A DNA stretch of 41,996 nucleotides from Candidatus Nitrosopumilus sp. GTDB taxonomy: Archaea; Thermoproteota; Nitrososphaeria; Nitrososphaerales; Nitrosopumilaceae. Location of the stretch: contig JAOTSS010000012.1 of NCBI GenBank assembly GCA_029864805.1, positions 1 to 41,996 of the forward strand, written 5' to 3'. Numbering within the stretch: position 1 is the first letter of the stretch; each line of letters opens with the position of its first letter. Of this stretch, positions 8,499 to 16,827 are shown piece by piece. The notes under the pieces are model-generated. The model saw only the letters and a program-made list of their open reading frames with translations, was not told the origin of the DNA and made no database searches. The position numbers and the translations under genes were made by a program.

Positions 8499-8668
8499 CC
8501 CATACTTTTTTTATAATGACAAATACAGTGACATTTCACATCGCTACATAAACTATGTTCACTCATAATACACTTTGAACCAAAATCACTTAATGGTGTC
8601 TGTTTCCATATGGAATATTTTTTTAGATACTCATTATTTATTTTTAAATTCCTTTTTTTAATTGGCAT
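8495..8668 (-). CDS. 57-aa Cys-rich microprotein with C-x4-C-x-C-x-C-H core
   Basis: This minus-strand ORF starts MPIKKRNLK and ends in a metal-binding-like core: Cys41, Cys46, Cys48, Cys50 and His51 (CSDVKCHCICH), with Cys33 and His38 just before. The stop overlaps the last four bases of the convergent jelly-roll gene. A 29-aa ORF at 26604 carries the same core with one residue less (CEINCNCDCH), and the 49-aa protein at 20864 has a related HCHCMC block. That recurrence argues against chance. The N-terminal 30 residues are Lys-rich and may bind nucleic acid. The metal (Zn, Cu or Fe-S) and role are unknown. Confidence 0.5.
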   Translation of the reverse strand: MPIKKRNLKINNEYLKKYSIWKQTPLSDFGSKCIMSEHSLCSDVKCHCICHYKKSMG

Positions 8669-8886
8669 AATTTGGAGTATTCTGAACTGAATTTAAAGAC
8701 GGTAGTATTTTTTGTCTAGTGCTAATTATGTAACCTCGTTTAAGATTATAGTTTTAGTCATGTGGTGGATATTTTTTTGATTTCTTTAATGAATTATGTG
8801 CTTAGACATAAAATAAAAAATGAATTTACTAAAACAGATATGTCTTTCTAAAGGATGGTCTCTTTTTAGATACACATCATAAAGAA

Positions 8887-9447
8887 TTATCCTTCCATCA
8901 TTTTTAGAGTATCTGAAGCTGTAATTATTCCGACAACTTTTGAATTCTTTGTAACTAGAATACATTTTGAATACCTGATTAATGGAACTAGGACATTTGC
9001 GGGTGTATCAAAATCTACTATGGGTGGTACAGGATCCATAGTGTCTGCAAGTTTTGCTTTTTTCAGTTCTGACTCTCCAACATCTGCCAAGTGTTTCACA
9101 ATTCCGTCCTCTGATACTACTCCTACAACTTCTGAATTGCTGAAAACAGGAATTTGGCTAATTGATAATTGATGCATTTTTTTGATTGCGTCATGAAGTG
9201 TGTTGGTAGGTTTTAGCTTTACAATATCTTTGCTACAAAAATCGCCTGCTGTGTGTGATGATGACTCTCCTTCTAGTTTTGCAAGACTATCAAAAATTCT
9301 CTTTGCAGTTTCATAGCTTGGTTGACTTCGTCCTGACTCAATTTGATTAATCATTGAGGTACTGACCCCCGTCATCATCGCAAGTTTTTTTTGAGTAATG
9401 CCAATTTTTTGTCTTATCTGTTTGATGGAATCAATTCTGGGTAGCAA
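8887..9447 (-). CDS. HTH-XRE / tandem CBS-domain transcription regulator
   Basis: This 186-aa protein has an N-terminal XRE-type helix-turn-helix at residues about 6-58 (IRQKIGITQKKLAMMTGVS, then QIESGRSQPSYETAKRI). Two CBS domains follow at about 68-125 and 130-186. CBS pairs bind adenosine nucleotides, so this is likely a regulator sensing energy charge, an archaeal architecture often found beside carbon-metabolism genes. It begins with TTG and lies 40 bp upstream of PPDK on the same strand, which makes PPDK a natural but unproven target. The 388 bases to the right of the jelly-roll gene (8499-8886) hold only the 57-aa microprotein and AT-rich sequence. Confidence 0.88.
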   Translation of the reverse strand: MLPRIDSIKQIRQKIGITQKKLAMMTGVSTSMINQIESGRSQPSYETAKRIFDSLAKLEGESSSHTAGDFCSKDIVKLKPTNTLHDAIKKMHQLSISQIPVFSNSEVVGVVSEDGIVKHLADVGESELKKAKLADTMDPVPPIVDFDTPANVLVPLIRYSKCILVTKNSKVVGIITASDTLKMMEG

Positions 9448-9484
9448 TTTATCTAGTGCTGGTCCTAGTTGGCTTTAAAATGTA

Positions 9485-12154
9485 TTATTTTTTCTTTGTT
9501 TTTGTCTTTTTTGGTTGCTCAATTGCAGCTTGTGCTGCGGCAACTATTGCAATGGGAATCCTATGTGGTGATGCACTAACATAACTTAGGCCTGCACCGT
9601 GGCAAAATTTAATAGAATTTGGATCTCCTCCATGCTCTCCACATATCCCGACCTCCATGTTTGGTCTAACACTACGTCCACCAGAAATACCAATTTTAAT
9701 CAGGCTTCCTACACCGTTGACATCAATTGATTGGAATGGATTCCTCTCAAGAAGTTCTTTTTCCATATATTCGGGAAGGAATTTTCCTTCAACATCTTCT
9801 CTGCTGAAGCTAAACGTTCCTTGAGTTAAATCATTGGTACCAAAACTAAAGAACTCTGCAGTGCCTGCAAGCTCGTTTGCAGTCAATGCTGCTCTTACCA
9901 CCTCAATCATAGTTCCAAAATTAATTTTTAATTTCATCTTGTGTTTTGTCTCCATCTCTTTTTTGATGGAATCATAAATCTTCTTTATGTGATTTAGTTC
10001 TGCAATACTACTAATCTGAGGAATCATAATTTGTGGATGAGCTTTTACTTTTTTCTTTGTTAATTCAACTAGTGCTTCAAAAACTGCACGAATCTGCATT
10101 TCATAAATTTCAGGATATGTGATTCCTACTCTGACTCCTCTGTGTCCCATCATTGGGTTGACTTCTGCAAGTTCTCTTGCTCGTTTTAGAATGACTTTGG
10201 ATTTTTCAATTTCTTCAGTTGCATTTTGTGATTCTAATTTGCGAATCTTTTCTGCTAATTCTTCAGGATTTGGCAAGAATTCATGTAATGGTGGATCTAA
10301 CAATCTAATGGTTACTTCATATCCTTGCATTGCTTGAAGGATTTCAATAAAATCACTTTTCTGTAACTGTCCTAATTTATTTAGAATTTTACTTCGTTCT
10401 TCTATATTTTCAGCCATTATCATCTCTACAAAGAGATTAATTCTATCACTCCCGTTGAACATTCTTTCTGTTCTACACAAACCAATTCCTTGACCTCCAA
10501 ATTCTCTTGCAAGTCTTGCTCCTTCAGGAGTGTCTGCATTTGCTCTGATTCCTATTTTTTTTGCTTTTTGAGCCCATTCCAAGATTTGTTTAAAATCTGA
10601 GGTAACTTTGGGTTCTATTGTTGGAATGTCTCCGATGTATACGCTACCTGTACTACCATCAATTGTAATTGCGTCTCCTTCACGAACTATTTTTCCATCA
10701 ACACTACAGTGTTTATTATCCAGATCTATTTTCAAGTTAGAGCATCCTACAATACATGGTTTACCCATTCCTCTTGCAACTACTGCTGCATGAGATGTTT
10801 TGCCTCCTCTGCTAGTTAGAATTCCAACAGATTCAAAGAATGCTGGAACATCTTCAGGCTTTGTTTCCTCTCTGATCAAAATGACTTTGGCTCCATTTTC
10901 TCCCATTGCAGTAGCCCTTTTGACATCAAGAACTGCTATTCCACTAGCTGCTCCGGGTGATGCTGCAATTCCTTTTGCTAACTGAGTATAATTTTTCATT
11001 TCATTTGGATCTATTCTTTTATGAAGTAGTTGCTCTAGTTGTTCTGCCTGAAGTCTTGTAAGTGCTCTGTTTTTATCAATTAACTTTTCTTTTACCATGT
11101 CTACAGACGTTTTTACCATTCCTGATGCATTCATTTTTGCATTTCTTGTTTGTAACAAATAGAATTTCCCTTGTTCAATTGTGAACTCTATATCTTGTGG
11201 TTCTTTGTAATGTTTTTCTAATCTTTCACATGTTTTTGCTAATTGCTTGTATGATTCTGGAAGATCTTTTTTCATTTCATCTACTTGTTTTCCTGTTCTT
11301 ACACCAGCTACTACGTCTTCACCTTGTGCATTAATTAGATATTCGCCATAAATTTTACGTGAGCCATCTCCTGGATTTCTAGTAAAGACAACGCCTGTTG
11401 CACAGTCATTTCCCATGTTGCCAAACGCCATTGATACAATATTTACTGCTGTCCCATCTGCAATATCTTTTGTAATGTTGTTTTTCTCTCTGTAAACAAT
11501 TGCTCTTTCTCCCATCCAGCTTCCAAACACTGCCTTGATTGCAAGTTCTACTTGTTCTGTTGGGTCTGTTGGGAATTTTCTTCCGGTATGTTTGTCACAA
11601 ATCTGTTTGTATTGCTCTACTATTTTTCTTAGTGATTCTTCATTCAAATCACTATCTATTTGGACATTTTGCTTTTCCTTTGCTGTATTTAACACATCGT
11701 CAAATTTTTTATCTTCAACCCCAAACACCACTTTGCCAAATAATTGAACAAATCTTCTATAGGAATCCCATGCAAATCTTGGATTTTGACTTTTTTCAGC
11801 AAGTCCTAAAACAGTTTGATCGTTTAGTCCAAGATTGAGAATTGTGTCCATCATTCCAGGCATAGAAATTGCAGCGCCTGATCTTACTGAAACTAGTAAT
11901 GGATTTGTCTTGGAATTCCATTTTTTACCTGTCTTTTGCTCTATTTTTGCAATATTCTTCTTAACATCGGACATTAGTGTTTTTGGCAATTTTTTATTAT
12001 TTTCATAGTATTTCCTACAAACTTCAGTAGTAATTGTAAATCCAGGAGGGACTGGTAATTTTAGTCTGGTCATCTCACATAGACCTGCCCCCTTACCACC
12101 TAGGAGTTTCTTGTTTTTACCATCCCCTTCATCATAAAAGTAAACTTGTTTCAT
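9485..12154 (-). CDS. ppdK: Pyruvate, phosphate dikinase (PPDK)
   Basis: This 889-aa enzyme interconverts pyruvate, ATP and phosphate with PEP, AMP and pyrophosphate, feeding gluconeogenesis in an autotroph. The domain order is complete. The ATP-grasp nucleotide domain starts with LLGGKGAGLCEM. The swivelling phosphohistidine domain carries GGKTSHAAVVARG, with catalytic His455, the same number as in the well-studied bacterial enzyme. The C-terminal PEP/pyruvate TIM barrel carries GICGEHGGDP, whose Cys (residue 838) is the general acid. The chain ends in a Lys-rich tail. PEP synthase is excluded by length and motif form. Just upstream on the same strand, 33 bp away, is triosephosphate isomerase, so a gluconeogenic mini-cluster is likely. 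Confidence 0.96.
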   Translation of the reverse strand: MKQVYFYDEGDGKNKKLLGGKGAGLCEMTRLKLPVPPGFTITTEVCRKYYENNKKLPKTLMSDVKKNIAKIEQKTGKKWNSKTNPLLVSVRSGAAISMPGMMDTILNLGLNDQTVLGLAEKSQNPRFAWDSYRRFVQLFGKVVFGVEDKKFDDVLNTAKEKQNVQIDSDLNEESLRKIVEQYKQICDKHTGRKFPTDPTEQVELAIKAVFGSWMGERAIVYREKNNITKDIADGTAVNIVSMAFGNMGNDCATGVVFTRNPGDGSRKIYGEYLINAQGEDVVAGVRTGKQVDEMKKDLPESYKQLAKTCERLEKHYKEPQDIEFTIEQGKFYLLQTRNAKMNASGMVKTSVDMVKEKLIDKNRALTRLQAEQLEQLLHKRIDPNEMKNYTQLAKGIAASPGAASGIAVLDVKRATAMGENGAKVILIREETKPEDVPAFFESVGILTSRGGKTSHAAVVARGMGKPCIVGCSNLKIDLDNKHCSVDGKIVREGDAITIDGSTGSVYIGDIPTIEPKVTSDFKQILEWAQKAKKIGIRANADTPEGARLAREFGGQGIGLCRTERMFNGSDRINLFVEMIMAENIEERSKILNKLGQLQKSDFIEILQAMQGYEVTIRLLDPPLHEFLPNPEELAEKIRKLESQNATEEIEKSKVILKRARELAEVNPMMGHRGVRVGITYPEIYEMQIRAVFEALVELTKKKVKAHPQIMIPQISSIAELNHIKKIYDSIKKEMETKHKMKLKINFGTMIEVVRAALTANELAGTAEFFSFGTNDLTQGTFSFSREDVEGKFLPEYMEKELLERNPFQSIDVNGVGSLIKIGISGGRSVRPNMEVGICGEHGGDPNSIKFCHGAGLSYVSASPHRIPIAIVAAAQAAIEQPKKTKTKKK

Positions 12155-12187
12155 TTTTTACGATTAACCAATCTAAAAAAGGGGGTA

Positions 12188-12844
12188 TTAAACCATTGAC
12201 TTCGCAAATTCAGACATTATGCTGTTCCAATTCTTGGATTTGACTATTCCACTTGCAACTAGAATTCCTTTTGATCCTAATTCAATTGCTTTTGAAACAT
12301 CTTCTCCAGAAACTATGCCTGCACCACAAAGTAGTTTTGTATTGTTTTTTGCATTCTTTACAGCTTCGGCGGCCTTTGAAATCAAATCTGGTTTTTCTTT
12401 TGAAACTGCTTTTCCTGATCCAATCAATTCTGGAGGCTCTATTGCAATATAATCTGGATTTAACTTAACATATTTTTTTACTTCGGCAACATCTTTGACA
12501 CATAGAATTGATGTCATCTTCAATTCTTTTAACTTTGAAACTAGTTTTTCAATTTCTTTACTTGAAATTCTGTGTTCGCTGTGATTAATTAGGGACCCTT
12601 TTACTTTGGATTTTTTTAGCAATTCTGGAATGATAAATCCTGTGGTACTTCCAATTTTAGAGTCATCAATATGCTGAGCAAAAATAGGGATTGAGCTGTT
12701 TGCAACTAATCCCACTAAATGTTGTGGTGGAGATATTGCAACTTTTACTTTGTATTTTTTAGAAATCTTTTCAGCAGTTTTTACAAATTTGATAATTTTA
12801 TCTCCTGAAATCTCTTCATAGTTTTTGCAGTTTATGACAAACAT
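12188..12844 (-). CDS. tpiA: Triosephosphate isomerase, archaeal short type
   Basis: This 218-aa TIM barrel interconverts dihydroxyacetone phosphate and glyceraldehyde 3-phosphate. Active-site residues are visible: Asn5 and Lys7 in INCKNY, the electrophile His88 in INHSEHR, the catalytic base Glu136 in AIEPPELIGSG, and the phosphate loops GAGI and VASGIV. The length is that of the shortened archaeal enzymes, against about 250 in bacteria. It lies between SemiSWEET and PPDK on the same strand with gaps of about 35 bp. Confidence 0.95.
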   Translation of the reverse strand: MFVINCKNYEEISGDKIIKFVKTAEKISKKYKVKVAISPPQHLVGLVANSSIPIFAQHIDDSKIGSTTGFIIPELLKKSKVKGSLINHSEHRISSKEIEKLVSKLKELKMTSILCVKDVAEVKKYVKLNPDYIAIEPPELIGSGKAVSKEKPDLISKAAEAVKNAKNNTKLLCGAGIVSGEDVSKAIELGSKGILVASGIVKSKNWNSIMSEFAKSMV

Positions 12845-12882
12845 CTTTCTTTGAAACTTGACACATTATATTTAATCCTTGA

Positions 12883-13173
12883 TTAGGCTTGATTTGTTTT
12901 CGATATCCTGTCGTAGTTATTCTTCATTGTAAGAACTATCATCATTAAAATCATCGCTGCAATATTCGTGCCTATAATAAACACATCTGATACGATTATG
13001 CCATAAATTAGCCATAAAATTGCCCCTGCTGAAATAAAAATCATAAGAAATTTTGAAACATCTTTCAAACTCTTTGTTTTGTATCCTTTGTAAATTTGTT
13101 CTACCCATCCCATTAAAATCAAAATTCCAGCAGATACTCCTAAAATATTGAGTAATGTTCCGTCAATTTCCAT
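12883..13173 (-). CDS. SemiSWEET / PQ-loop small transporter
   Basis: This 96-aa protein has three hydrophobic helices at about residues 8-25, 42-60 and 66-84. The loop after helix 1 reads GWVEQIYKGYKTKSLKDVS, the PQ-loop/MtN3 signature with the Pro position replaced. A single three-helix bundle that dimerises is the SemiSWEET arrangement, known in bacteria for sugar transport. The cargo here is unknown. It sits 8 bp after PolB on the same strand and is probably co-transcribed. Confidence 0.85.
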   Translation of the reverse strand: MEIDGTLLNILGVSAGILILMGWVEQIYKGYKTKSLKDVSKFLMIFISAGAILWLIYGIIVSDVFIIGTNIAAMILMMIVLTMKNNYDRISKTNQA

Positions 13174-13181
13174 TTTTTATG

Positions 13182-15740
13182 CTAACTCCAAAAAAATTCG
13201 TCTAACCCTGTTTGTTTTGGTTTTCCTAAAATCGTGTCAAAGTCCAAATCCATCGACGATGTAATCTGTTCTAATGTTGATTCCATGAATTCCATGTATT
13301 TTTTTGAATCAATCTCTTCTTTTTTTGCCATTTCTACGGGTTTCACACCTGGTTTGTTTAGGATTTTGATGTATGAAATTCTATCCCCTTTTTTTATTTC
13401 TCTAATAGTTTCTAACTGTTTTGCAGCTCTGATGTGTTGTGGGATGGTTTTTGTATATTCTGATGGCGCTTTGCTGAGCATTACGTTAAAAGTTAAATCT
13501 TCTAGCGGGATTTCTTTTGCTTCTACTTTTTTGCCACATGATGCAATTTTTTCTGAAATTTGTTGTTTTGCTTTTACAAAATCATCTACTGTCTGAACTC
13601 TGGATAATACCTCTAATAACTCATAAAATAGTTTTTTAATAAATGGTGGAGTATGTGATTTCTTTCCTGTAAGTCCTTTAACATCTACATTTCCATCTTT
13701 TGTTACTCCCAGATAATTTTTCTTTCTATTGCTTAACACGCAATACCTGTATGTTTTGTCAATTTCTAAATCTACGCCATGATCTCTTTTTGCTTGTTCG
13801 ATTACTGTTTGAATTTGTTCTTTTGTTGGTTTTTTGATAAATAATGAATCTGTATCGCCATATAGTACTTCAATTCCTGCTGCATCACATTTTTTAATTG
13901 TCTCCAAAATCGTATGTCTCCCAATCGCAGTGGTGGCTTCTGCCACTGGTAGAAAATACAATGGAAAAATCTCCGCACCCATAACACCATAACTTGCATT
14001 TAGAATAACCTTAAGCGCTTGACTGACAACTGTATACTGTTGTCTTTGTTCATCAGTAAGGGTTTCTTTTTTTGATAAACTCTTGTAATAGTTTACCCTC
14101 AAATCTCTCAATGACCCAATGATCATTGATGTCACCCCATTTCTTTTAGAACATGTCCAATGATTTGTCTGCTCAATAATATTTTTTTTACATTCTTCAT
14201 GTGAGCACCTTACTGTCTCATATGATAGATTTCTTATTTTGATAATACTTGGATACAGACTTGCAAAATCCATGACTACTACATCAAAATGAATTCCTTC
14301 TTTTGGATCAACTACCAAACCCCCACGATATTTTTTATCTTTAATTACTGCATCTGATAAGACTCCCTCTGATCTTCTCTGCAATTCTTCTCTTTTTGGA
14401 ATTAGACAATTCCTTCGTCTGTGTTCATAATATAGCAGACTTCTAATCCACTGTGATACTCCCATTCTTGCAATATCGTCAATTGGCATTCTGCCGATTC
14501 TTGCAATAATCACAAGTAGATTCATTAACAAATCATTGTTGAAACTGGTAAGTTCGAATGTTAATAGGGCGTCATTATAACAATAATTTGCGGTTTGGTA
14601 TAGTGATAATTGATCAAACTCTAAACCATAATCAATCTTTTCTTTACCGAGTAGAGCCTTTGATACACTGTTTAAAGAGAAATTAGTGTATTTTTGACTG
14701 AATGCATAAATCTGAAATGAACGATTGGATAGAGTTCTATACAAATCAAGATGAACTCCTTCTTTTAGTGTTGCAGAATCCCGCATCATGTAAAAAGGAT
14801 TTTCGGAATTTTTTATTCCAAGTCTTTCTGCCCTGTTGTAAAGATATGGCAAATCAAATTCATCCCCGTTATATGTTACTACAAATGGAAATCCTTTGAT
14901 AATTTCAAATGCATCTTGTATCATCTCCTTTTCTTTGTCTAATTCATAAAATGTAATTTTGATATTTTGTTCTAATTCATTTTTTCCTTCATCGGTTCCT
15001 TCTGTTTTGAGAACAAAAATTTTATCAAATCCATCTGAGCCTTTCATTCCAATTGCAGTGACTTTTTTTTCTGCAATTTTTGGATCTGGTATTCTACCAA
15101 TTTCTGCTTCTACTTCAATATCTAGACTGAGTCTTTTTATTTTTGGAATTGGTTGGTTTAGCAAATCTGCCCATTCTGTAATATATTTTTTAAATTCTTC
15201 AGAATCAACCATGCTTTCACTATCTACTTTGTCCCAAAGCAAACTTTTCAAGGCAATTTTGACTTCATCTGAAATTTCCAAATCATGTGGTTTTAGCTTT
15301 TTGTTTTCAATTTCATAATATTTTCCGACAATTAATTTTCTGTCGTAAAGATAGTTTTCGTAATATTTGATATCTGATTCCCATGTTTCAATTATATTTC
15401 TGATACTTTTGTCTCCTGTTGTTCCTCCAATTGCTAACGGATCTGCCACTGTGATTTTTGACATGTTGATTTCTTTGTCTGTAATTAGATCGTGTCGCTG
15501 AACAGTTTTAATTTCAAGAATATCTTCTCTTTCTTGGAGAAAATCTAATTCATCTGGTGCTAATCTAGAGTAACAGTATGGCCTGTGCCCTGTTTCATCT
15601 TTCCATAGAATTAATTTTTGAGACTCGGGGTTGTAGAATTTTAAAATTGCTGATTTTGAATTATTGTCATATGCAGCTGATACTAGCATTGATGGGGACA
15701 TTGATTCCACCTCCACTGTATTTGTAAAATTTACTTGCAT
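13182..15740 (-). CDS. polB: Family B DNA polymerase with proofreading exonuclease
   Basis: This 852-aa replicative-type polymerase has the 3'-5' exonuclease motifs Exo I (LSLDIEVEAE) and Exo II (VTYNGDEFDLPYL) in the first half. The polymerase palm motifs follow: motif A DFASLYPSIIK, motif B KVILNASYGVMG and motif C YGDTDS at residues 627-632 with the metal-binding Asp pair. The C-terminal tail ends TGLDEFF, which resembles a PCNA-interacting peptide (Q/T-x-x-L-x-x-F-F); that is inference. Thaumarchaea also use PolD. The dCMP deaminase upstream (4 bp gap) is likely in the same transcript and supplies dUMP for dTTP. Confidence 0.96.
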   Translation of the reverse strand: MQVNFTNTVEVESMSPSMLVSAAYDNNSKSAILKFYNPESQKLILWKDETGHRPYCYSRLAPDELDFLQEREDILEIKTVQRHDLITDKEINMSKITVADPLAIGGTTGDKSIRNIIETWESDIKYYENYLYDRKLIVGKYYEIENKKLKPHDLEISDEVKIALKSLLWDKVDSESMVDSEEFKKYITEWADLLNQPIPKIKRLSLDIEVEAEIGRIPDPKIAEKKVTAIGMKGSDGFDKIFVLKTEGTDEGKNELEQNIKITFYELDKEKEMIQDAFEIIKGFPFVVTYNGDEFDLPYLYNRAERLGIKNSENPFYMMRDSATLKEGVHLDLYRTLSNRSFQIYAFSQKYTNFSLNSVSKALLGKEKIDYGLEFDQLSLYQTANYCYNDALLTFELTSFNNDLLMNLLVIIARIGRMPIDDIARMGVSQWIRSLLYYEHRRRNCLIPKREELQRRSEGVLSDAVIKDKKYRGGLVVDPKEGIHFDVVVMDFASLYPSIIKIRNLSYETVRCSHEECKKNIIEQTNHWTCSKRNGVTSMIIGSLRDLRVNYYKSLSKKETLTDEQRQQYTVVSQALKVILNASYGVMGAEIFPLYFLPVAEATTAIGRHTILETIKKCDAAGIEVLYGDTDSLFIKKPTKEQIQTVIEQAKRDHGVDLEIDKTYRYCVLSNRKKNYLGVTKDGNVDVKGLTGKKSHTPPFIKKLFYELLEVLSRVQTVDDFVKAKQQISEKIASCGKKVEAKEIPLEDLTFNVMLSKAPSEYTKTIPQHIRAAKQLETIREIKKGDRISYIKILNKPGVKPVEMAKKEEIDSKKYMEFMESTLEQITSSMDLDFDTILGKPKQTGLDEFFWS

Positions 15741-15744
15741 TTTC

Positions 15745-16272
15745 TTACACAGAATTTTCGTATTTGTTGACTAGCTTACTTGCCCATTTTGAAATTTCAT
15801 TTTTTTCTAGTTGGATTACTTCAACTCCTGCCTCCTCTAATAAATCATAATCCGTTTCTGGATAAGAATCCAGACAAACAAATTTTTTAATTCCAATTGT
15901 AATTGCCATTTTTGTACATTCAAGACATGGAACAAATGTTGTATACAACACTGCTCCCTTTATCCCTGCTTCAATTCCCATGATAGCACAATGCATTATT
16001 GCATTTGCTTCTGCATGATTACAAAGACATCTGTCCAGCGATGCGCCTGATTCTATCTTACCTTCCATTCTAAGTTGACATCGTTTACATCCTCCTTCAA
16101 AACAATTTTTGATTCCAGGTGGTGTTCCATTATATCCTGTTGCAAGTTGTCTGTGGTTTCTAACAATTACTGCACCTACTTGTCTTGTCATGCAGTTTGA
16201 ACGAAGCTTTGCCAGTTCTGCTTGAAGCATAAAGTATTCATCCCATTCAGGTCTGTTAAAAGAATCAGTCAC
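15745..16272 (-). CDS. Deoxycytidylate (dCMP) deaminase
   Basis: This 175-aa zinc enzyme deaminates dCMP to dUMP, feeding thymidylate synthesis. The cytidine deaminase zinc motif is complete: His86-Ala-Glu88 in CNHAEANAI and Cys116-x2-Cys119 in PCLECTKM. A second Cys cluster, FEGGCKRCQ, matches the structural zinc site of ComEB/dCMP deaminases. The start is GTG. It precedes polB by 4 bp and is likely the promoter-proximal gene of that operon. Confidence 0.93.
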   Translation of the reverse strand: MTDSFNRPEWDEYFMLQAELAKLRSNCMTRQVGAVIVRNHRQLATGYNGTPPGIKNCFEGGCKRCQLRMEGKIESGASLDRCLCNHAEANAIMHCAIMGIEAGIKGAVLYTTFVPCLECTKMAITIGIKKFVCLDSYPETDYDLLEEAGVEVIQLEKNEISKWASKLVNKYENSV

Positions 16273-16405
16273 AAAGATTGTTTTTGCCTGCTCAATATAT
16301 GGATCACGTTAGTTCTAGTTTTCTTTGCGATCAATTGTAAATAATTTCAAATGTTATGCCGATGTATGAGTAAACTACTTTAATGTTATAATGGTTGTTT
16401 GTTTG

Positions 16406-16594
16406 ATGGCAAGCTATTCTGCTCAAGTAAACGTCATTCACAAAAAATTTCAAAATGCTGTTAAAAGGGCAAAAACAAAACAGGCTCTAAACAAAGCATA
16501 CAGCGTTCACAAAAAAGATCATGAGCGTTTACTGAAAAAACATCTCCGTGAAGAAACCACGATGATTAACAAAGCAAAGAAAAAACTAGAGTGA
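16406..16594 (+). CDS. Small basic helical protein of unknown function
   Basis: This 62-aa protein starts MASYSAQVNVIHKKF. It is almost entirely helical and strongly basic (many Lys/Arg/His), with heptad-like spacing suggesting a coiled coil or nucleic-acid-binding helix. An in-frame ATG at 16391 would add five residues. I chose 16406 because AT-rich TTTAATGTTATA lies about 25 bp before it, as for a leaderless mRNA. No homology to a named family is recognised. A T-rich tract follows the stop. Confidence 0.7.
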   Translation: MASYSAQVNVIHKKFQNAVKRAKTKQALNKAYSVHKKDHERLLKKHLREETTMINKAKKKLE

Positions 16595-16599
16595 AATAG

Positions 16600-16630
16600 T
16601 TTTTTCAATTTTTATTTTTCTTATTTTATG
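16600..16630 (+). terminator. Oligo-T terminator after the small basic protein
   Basis: Three T-runs of five to six bases follow the stop codon within 35 bp, the usual archaeal termination signal. Confidence 0.5.
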
Positions 16631-16778
16631 ATATTTTTGTATGTTTTCTCTCATATGCTTTGCCTGAATTTGAATTCTGTCTGTGATGAATATTGCCCAA
16701 AAGTCTAATTACTATGAAATTTTGAATTTTCAGGCATGATCTAGGTTTGGTCTGGTATTCAAATTTAACATTTTACTA

Positions 16779-16787
16779 TTTATAAAA
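16779..16787 (+). promoter_or_regulatory. TATA box for the Hef-like helicase gene
   Basis: TTTATAAAA with A/T-rich flanks. Initiation about 26 bp downstream would give a 5' leader of roughly 15-18 bases before the TTG start. Confidence 0.5.
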
Positions 16788-16827
16788 GAGTTGAACCTTT
16801 CATCATACATCTATTCATATTTGAGCG

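Noticed and set aside
13802..13999. Second minus-strand ORF inside polB
   Set aside because: Out-of-frame shadow within the conserved polymerase palm region.
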